From Chitinophagaceae bacterium (GTDB lineage Bacteria > Bacteroidota > Bacteroidia > Chitinophagales > Chitinophagaceae), in NCBI GenBank assembly GCA_947447465.1, contig CANFKE010000019.1:1-64000 (forward strand): 64,000 bases of DNA, written 5' to 3'. The translations under genes were made by a program, and so were the position numbers. Below, piece after piece: positions 60,104 through 64,000 of this stretch (position 1 is its first letter; every line of letters starts with the position of its first letter). Under the pieces are notes generated by a model that worked only from the letters and a program-made list of their open reading frames with translations, had not been told where the DNA came from and made no database searches.

Positions 60104-60364
60104 ATGAAGTTGACAAGTACATTTGATTTAAATAATGAGCATTTCTCATTGCACATGGTGTCTTCTCCATTAATGAAGCCTTTTGTTTATCATGTTCATC
60201 CTCCCTCAAGAGAAGTGCAAAAACGGGCATTCCATATGGCTTCTACTCCAATAGTTGCTACTATCTATGACAATTCTATAGAATTGGATAATGTCCCTTC
60301 TGAATACTTGGACATGGTAGAAGCCTTAAAAATCGCTATTAAATTTTCATTGATAGGCCAATAG
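60104..60364 (+). CDS. Small hypothetical protein
   Basis: 86 residues, unrecognised. His-rich middle (YHVHPPSREVQKRAFHMAS) and acidic helical end (PSEYLDMVEALKIAIKFSL). A stop codon lies five codons upstream in frame, which limits the start to this ATG or a later one. A 28-codon stop-to-stop stretch in another frame ends just over its start. Confidence 0.45.
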   Translation: MKLTSTFDLNNEHFSLHMVSSPLMKPFVYHVHPPSREVQKRAFHMASTPIVATIYDNSIELDNVPSEYLDMVEALKIAIKFSLIGQ

Positions 60365-60415
60365 AGCTAGCAAAGCGAGTTTGTTATTATATAAGCTGTA
60401 CCAAGGATTATAGTA

Positions 60416-60721
60416 ATGGACGAATATGATATTGAAAGGTTGGAAAGGGCAATAGATAGGTCATATCATGAAGGGAAGCTGGATGAGCAAGCGAAGATAA
60501 TGTTGGAGAAACTAAGCATCGACATAAGCAAAAAAGAATTTAAGCTTGACTTTGGAGGAGAAGTGAATAAACAGATAAGGAAAGCAGTATTAAAGACAAC
60601 TATAAGAAATTGGAAAGGCTTCTATGCTTCCAAACAGTCGATATCAGCATACTTCATAAATCTATCCAAGTTGTGCTATAATAGTGAAATCCATAAAATC
60701 AAACGCACCTCTTGTGAATGA
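60416..60721 (+). CDS. Small hypothetical helical protein
   Basis: 101 residues, unrecognised. Charged and helical (DIERLERAIDRSYHEGKLDE; KLSIDISKKEFKLDFGGEVN). Its stop lies inside a hairpin at 60709-60742, and it is convergent with the nucleotidyltransferase operon. No signal or membrane segment. Confidence 0.5.
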   Translation: MDEYDIERLERAIDRSYHEGKLDEQAKIMLEKLSIDISKKEFKLDFGGEVNKQIRKAVLKTTIRNWKGFYASKQSISAYFINLSKLCYNSEIHKIKRTSCE

Positions 60722-60742
60722 CAAGCATTTCATTCACAAGAG
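60709..60742. terminator. Bidirectional terminator-like hairpin
   Basis: CTCTTGTGAATG (60709-60720) and CATTCACAAGAG (60731-60742) form a perfect 12-bp stem with a 10-base loop between the convergent genes ending at 60721 and 60762. No strong T tract on either side. Confidence 0.6.
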
Positions 60743-60761
60743 TGCATATATGTATGTCTAA

Positions 60762-61556
60762 TTAAATGGGGATGATGTAATGGAGATAAAATTTCGCTTT
60801 CTGTGAGTCTCCCTCTTTCAGACATTTCCTGACTTCGCTAGCATTGGATTTTAAATTTTCAATGCTTTTATTCTGAAATATAGTTTGACTGTTGGAGGTA
60901 GTGGTTTTCTTGATAGCATAAAGAAAACCTTCTTGAATATTCATATCTTCATAATCCAAACTGACAATAAACTTTTCGATATCATAAGATTGAAATGGAT
61001 ACCCAACATTTGCATTCCATGCTTTGAATAGCCTGATAATTGGCTTAACAATGTTGTCGTAACTTTTGTTAGCCTTTACTAAGGTATCATTAAAATCATG
61101 TGGTTTAGTTTTAAGCCAACTGTTTTTATTACTAGGTATATAGTATGAATTTGTAAACCAACCCTCCTCATATTTGGCCGGTACCAAATCAAAATTAATA
61201 TGATTTAGTCTTATGACAACTGTGGGGTGATCTTTATAAATTTCGGCTTTATTGTAATTATTCTCAGCAAATTCCTTTAACCAGTTTCTATAGGTGTCCG
61301 GGGTCCTTCCATATTCGTCGTGATTGAATACGACCATGATATCAACGTCTGAATGAATGTCATATGCTCTGGGCAAAATCGTCCCCCTAGAGTAAGACCC
61401 AAAGACAAACACCTCATTTAATTCGTCATCATGATAAGCAAATAACTTTTTGATAATAGCCTCTACCGACCTGTTGATGTTTCTTGTATTTAGTTCGCTA
61501 TTCTTTAAGTAATATTTATATGAAAGTGTCTTTATGTACGTGTTAATCGATAGCAT
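60762..61556 (-). CDS. CD-NTase-like nucleotidyltransferase (second paralogue)
   Basis: 264 residues, DNA-polymerase-beta fold of the SMODS/CD-NTase (DncV/cGAS-like) superfamily. The GS motif is VFGSYSRGT (G53, S54); the catalytic acids are D70 and D72 (SDVDIMVVF) and D123 (NFDLVPA). VKPIIRLFKAWNANVGYPFQSYDIE is the usual helical C-half motif. All catalytic positions are present. It starts 8 bp after the stop of a close paralogue, matching it block by block. Predicted to make a nucleotide second messenger; the product is unknown. Last gene of the operon. Confidence 0.87.
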   Translation of the reverse strand: MLSINTYIKTLSYKYYLKNSELNTRNINRSVEAIIKKLFAYHDDELNEVFVFGSYSRGTILPRAYDIHSDVDIMVVFNHDEYGRTPDTYRNWLKEFAENNYNKAEIYKDHPTVVIRLNHINFDLVPAKYEEGWFTNSYYIPSNKNSWLKTKPHDFNDTLVKANKSYDNIVKPIIRLFKAWNANVGYPFQSYDIEKFIVSLDYEDMNIQEGFLYAIKKTTTSNSQTIFQNKSIENLKSNASEVRKCLKEGDSQKAKFYLHYIIPI

Positions 61557-61564
61557 AATATTTA

Positions 61565-62374
61565 TTAAACTGTTGGAAGAACTCTATGCAGCCATTGCTT
61601 GGCCTTTGGCAAATCATCATTGTTAAGGCATGTTTTCATATTTTCAATATTATATCGCAAACTAGTAATCTTATCTTTCTTATAGGTGCTTGCCCATATT
61701 GTATCGAGGCGATCAACTGCCCAAAAGAAGCCAGTTTGGACATTATCTCCATAAAAATTCATTGCAGTTATTTCCGTTTCAAGTAGGTAACTGTCATAGG
61801 GATACCCATTGGTACAGTTCCAAGCTTTCATAAGCCTAATAATTGGCCTAACAATACCATTATAAGATGTATTGGCTTTGACCAATTTATCCTTTACATC
61901 ATTAGGATCCGTTTTTTTCCAATCAGATTCCCCTTCCGGAATGTAAAGCTCATTTGGTGAATACTGATAAATAATTTCCTTAGCAGGCACTAAATCATAA
62001 TTGATGTTATTTAATCTCACTGTAACCGTTGGAGTTGACTTTACTACTTCGGAACCATATCTGTCTTTGTAATATTTGTCTGCAAAGTCCTTCAACCAAG
62101 TGCGATACGTACCAGGTGTACGTTCGTAATCAGTATGATTAAATACTACCATCAGATCAATATCCGATTTAGAATCAATTGACCTAGGAAGAATAGTGTC
62201 TCTATCGTACGAACCAAAAACAAAACGTCTTTTAATTTTATTACCGAGTTCTTTGTCTAAATTCGTAATCATATTATCAATCGATTTGTTGATGCGTATT
62301 ACTTCGTCCGAATCATTCTTGAGATAATATTGATTTGATAAGCTTTTGAGATAGCTATCTATTGATACTGCCAT
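61565..62374 (-). CDS. CD-NTase-like nucleotidyltransferase (first paralogue)
   Basis: 269 residues, the same fold as the next gene. GS motif VFGSYDRDT (G54, S55), acids D71 and D73 (SDIDLMVVF) and D127 (NYDLVPA), and VRPIIRLMKAWNCTNGYPYDSYLLE. Both paralogues share FNH-D-Y-RTP--TYR-WLK-FA and a C-terminus LPTV/IIPI. It lies 7 bp after the stop of the four-helix membrane protein gene, so the three form a tight operon. A type I CBASS-like arrangement is inferred; no Cap2/Cap3-like gene is seen. Confidence 0.88.
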   Translation of the reverse strand: MAVSIDSYLKSLSNQYYLKNDSDEVIRINKSIDNMITNLDKELGNKIKRRFVFGSYDRDTILPRSIDSKSDIDLMVVFNHTDYERTPGTYRTWLKDFADKYYKDRYGSEVVKSTPTVTVRLNNINYDLVPAKEIIYQYSPNELYIPEGESDWKKTDPNDVKDKLVKANTSYNGIVRPIIRLMKAWNCTNGYPYDSYLLETEITAMNFYGDNVQTGFFWAVDRLDTIWASTYKKDKITSLRYNIENMKTCLNNDDLPKAKQWLHRVLPTV

Positions 62375-62381
62375 TGTGTTA

Positions 62382-63197
62382 TTATTTTATATTAAGTTTT
62401 TGTTTTAAAGATACCCAATCTTGGGTCAATATAGGATTGTATTTATCAAATATTTTTGCAGGAATTTTTGCAGGAATTTTTGCTATAAGGGTCTCATACC
62501 GAAGCCAATTACGAAAAATATATGAGTCGTACTTAGTTGCAGAACTGTCAAAATCAGTTAATTGAAATAATTTCATCCAATCGTCAAATATTACTGACAG
62601 CTTATTCACAAGTATTAAATGTTTTATCAGTGCGCCCAATAAATTAGTTGAAAACAGTATTTGCAATAATGATAACGCAAATGGGACGTGCTGAAATCCA
62701 AAGTATGCGCTAACGAGAATAATTGTAAATGTTAGTGCTGGGACCACTGTTTTATTAACCGTGTTACGCTTTAAAAGGCTGTAGGTGAAAAAGCTGTTTT
62801 CAAACATGTTAACTGCCGCTTTATATAGTCCATGCTTCACTTCATCATTATCAAAATAGCCGTCTGAGTTTTGTAAAGAGAATTGTGAGTTAAAGGAATT
62901 ATCTACAAAATCATCATTCCTTTTTGCTTCCGCAAGTGGAATAAGGACATGGTCAATTATTGTATCAAGAATGAAAAATAAGACAATGCAAATAATGTTG
63001 AGAATGTCTGCATAAGTTGATATGTCAAATTTTATCGTAAAGACTTTAAATAACGCAGGGACGACTGATAGAGCAAAAACGCTCCAAAATATCAAATCAC
63101 AAAGTGCGGAAAGCTTATCTATTATTTTATATAAATTAAATTGAGGTGCAAATCGAGCCATAGAGGAAACTTGTTTAAAATTCTTAAGTAATAACAT
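62382..63197 (-). CDS. Four-helix membrane protein, candidate S-4TM pore-forming effector
   Basis: 271 residues. Predicted helices at ~31-52, ~61-81, ~150-170 and ~172-197 are arranged in two pairs. Between them lies a ~65-residue soluble segment (DDFVDNSFNSQFSLQNSDGY; KHGLYKAAVNMFENSFFTYS), and a soluble tail follows. The two-pair layout and position before nucleotidyltransferases match the S-4TM effectors described with SMODS systems, but the family match is uncertain. A 12-bp in-frame duplication (62458-62481) encodes IPAKIPAK. An alternative start is Met13 (63161), since MARFAPQF looks a natural N-terminus. Confidence 0.7.
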   Translation of the reverse strand: MLLLKNFKQVSSMARFAPQFNLYKIIDKLSALCDLIFWSVFALSVVPALFKVFTIKFDISTYADILNIICIVLFFILDTIIDHVLIPLAEAKRNDDFVDNSFNSQFSLQNSDGYFDNDEVKHGLYKAAVNMFENSFFTYSLLKRNTVNKTVVPALTFTIILVSAYFGFQHVPFALSLLQILFSTNLLGALIKHLILVNKLSVIFDDWMKLFQLTDFDSSATKYDSYIFRNWLRYETLIAKIPAKIPAKIFDKYNPILTQDWVSLKQKLNIK

Positions 63198-63234
63198 GTT
63201 GAAACTGTCTTCTTGCCGGTATCATAATTTGGGT

Positions 63235-63513
63235 ATGGGAGCAGTTGTAAAATATCTGTCTGAGAACTCAACGAGACCAACAAATGAACGTCAACAGTTA
63301 GCTGATGCTATGATCAACAAGTTTAATTCACTTCACACTGCATTTACCCAAGGTATTCAGGAACTCGTCGCGGAAATGGGAGGCAACGAGTTCCTGAAAT
63401 TAGCTTGGAACAGCAGAGTTAGAACCACCAATCCTCACCATAAAATTGTAACTATCCTAAAGTTGCCCAATCCACAAAGCGTGTTGCTACACAACGCTCC
63501 AAGTTGGCATTAA
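63235..63513 (+). CDS. Possible small hypothetical protein, opposite strand
   Basis: About 92 residues from ATG 63235 (an in-frame codon at 63196 would overlap the effector start). Composition looks protein-like (TNERQQLADAMINKFNSLHT; GIQELVAEMGGNEFLKLAWN), but there is no clear promoter and its last 62 bp overlap the Cas2-like gene on the other strand, so at most one of the two 3' ends is likely genuine. It could be a remnant of an inserted gene. Confidence 0.3.
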   Translation: MGAVVKYLSENSTRPTNERQQLADAMINKFNSLHTAFTQGIQELVAEMGGNEFLKLAWNSRVRTTNPHHKIVTILKLPNPQSVLLHNAPSWH

Positions 63514-63703
63514 GCCTAGCGCATACAGCCATCAATTCATCTCGCGATGTGGCCGCAGTTTTTATTTCGTGATATAATGTGGTGTTTGGCAAATAAATGT
63601 ATTTTGTTTCATAATAAAATCTATTTGCATAACCCAGAGCATACATTGCTTCTTTTACTTCTGTATGTTTATTTGCTAAGTCGTAAGTAATTATTGTCGC
63701 CAT
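63452..63703 (-). CDS. Small Cas2-fold-like / SinR-family protein
   Basis: 83 residues. MATIITYDLANKHTEVKEAM begins with a short strand ending in Tyr-Asp, then a helix, as in Cas2, VapD and SinR-family ferredoxin-fold proteins; YIYLPNTTLYHEIKTAATSR and the C-terminal RCVATRFVDWATLG complete a beta-alpha-beta pattern. No CRISPR array or other Cas gene is present. It lies 254 bp upstream of the effector operon on the same strand and may belong to the same island. Family assignment is tentative. Confidence 0.5.
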   Translation of the reverse strand: MATIITYDLANKHTEVKEAMYALGYANRFYYETKYIYLPNTTLYHEIKTAATSRDELMAVCARLNANLERCVATRFVDWATLG

Positions 63704-63807
63704 AAGCGGTTGTTAAAATTGATTTATTTTGATCCGTCCATTAGGGTTTCCTTTCGATGCAGGACGGTCCTCCCCGGGATACACTGAAAAACAATTTTGA
63801 AATCACA

Positions 63808-63838
63808 TTTGGTAATTCAAAATTTTCTTCTACCTTTG
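63808..63838 (+). promoter_or_regulatory. Strong consensus promoter at the right end
   Basis: TTTG (63808-63811), exactly 19 bp, then TACCTTTG (63831-63838), followed by CA. This is a perfect match to the Bacteroidota TTTG-N19-TAnnTTTG consensus used for highly expressed genes. Predicted transcription start near 63845. Confidence 0.8.
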
Positions 63839-63844
63839 CACTTC

Positions 63845-64000
63845 CAAATTTTTACAAGGGATTTCAGTATTTAAGAGGTGAATAGCCTCCGAAGTTAGCT
63901 TTACCTAAGCAATGGGTCTTCTTGTGTTTAATTCTTTAGTAGTGTTGTTCGACCATCTGGTTGCAATAATTATGCCACATGCTAATATGTGTTAAATTGG
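63845..64000 (+). other. Leader region of an off-window gene
   Basis: At least 156 nt downstream of the strong promoter contain no credible reading frame; the only ATG-initiated frame reads 27 codons to a TAA. No tRNA or rRNA sequence is recognised. The expressed gene or RNA lies mostly beyond the window. A long leader could hold a regulatory structure. Confidence 0.4.

Noticed and set aside
60020-60117. Short open stretch reading LPAYLKERNPIKNFINEVDKYI
   Set aside because: It looks protein-like but is only about 28 codons between stops with no start; possibly the end of a decayed gene, too short to annotate.
63912-63995. Possible tRNA or small gene at the right edge
   Set aside because: No cloverleaf with T-loop and CCA-end pairing can be drawn around GTTCGACC, and the only frame is 27 codons.

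Overview
The window looks like a chromosomal segment of a low-GC Bacteroidota bacterium, probably of the Chitinophagia/Chitinophagaceae type. The signs are TAnnTTTG-type promoter elements (with a perfect TTTG-N19-TAnnTTTG at the right end), type IX secretion (T9SS) cargo with C-terminal sorting domains, a sensor kinase with a two-component propeller and Y_Y_Y domain, many small lipoproteins, tryptophan 2,3-dioxygenase, and dispersed palindromic repeats. No genus is claimed.

Layout. 1-11.8 kb: one open minus-strand frame encodes a giant, incomplete, secreted Ig/FN3-repeat surface protein. 12.1-15.8 kb: a LuxR-type response regulator and a large propeller sensor kinase are transcribed away from it. 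15.8-20.1 kb: a TPR protein that ends after the kinase dimerisation domain, then an operon of SDR oxidoreductase, low-molecular-weight phosphatase and hisS. 20.2-26.6 kb: a TetR regulator and a TolC/adaptor/RND efflux operon that share an operator-like palindrome. 26.8-34.7 kb: polyprenyl synthase, RNase R, thioredoxin-like lipoprotein, a CarboxypepD_reg-like secreted protein and an M13 metallopeptidase. 34.8-36.3 kb: a gene-free block of nested repeats. 36.3-40.6 kb: a signalling cluster (REC-ATPase, TPR sensor kinase, LuxR regulator). 40.9-47.3 kb: tryptophan dioxygenase, a CvfB-like S1 protein, a glycosyltransferase and an overlapping aroB-aroA-aroC operon. 47.4-52.7 kb: a T9SS cargo protein and a run of small secreted or lipoprotein genes, including an orphan Rieske lipoprotein. 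53.1-58.6 kb: an MsbA-like ABC exporter, a CDF metal transporter, a repeat block and an unrecognised large membrane protein.

58.6-63.7 kb is accessory in character: short unrecognised genes, a long inverted repeat, and a compact minus-strand operon of a four-helix membrane protein followed by two tandem CD-NTase-like nucleotidyltransferases, both with intact catalytic residues. This resembles a CBASS-type anti-phage module with a duplicated cyclase and is the best candidate here for an undescribed system. A small Cas2-fold-like gene lies just upstream. The window ends with a very strong consensus promoter and a long leader whose gene lies beyond the edge.

Functional calls rest on motifs read directly from the translations. 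No database search was run, so family names for small and accessory proteins are provisional.
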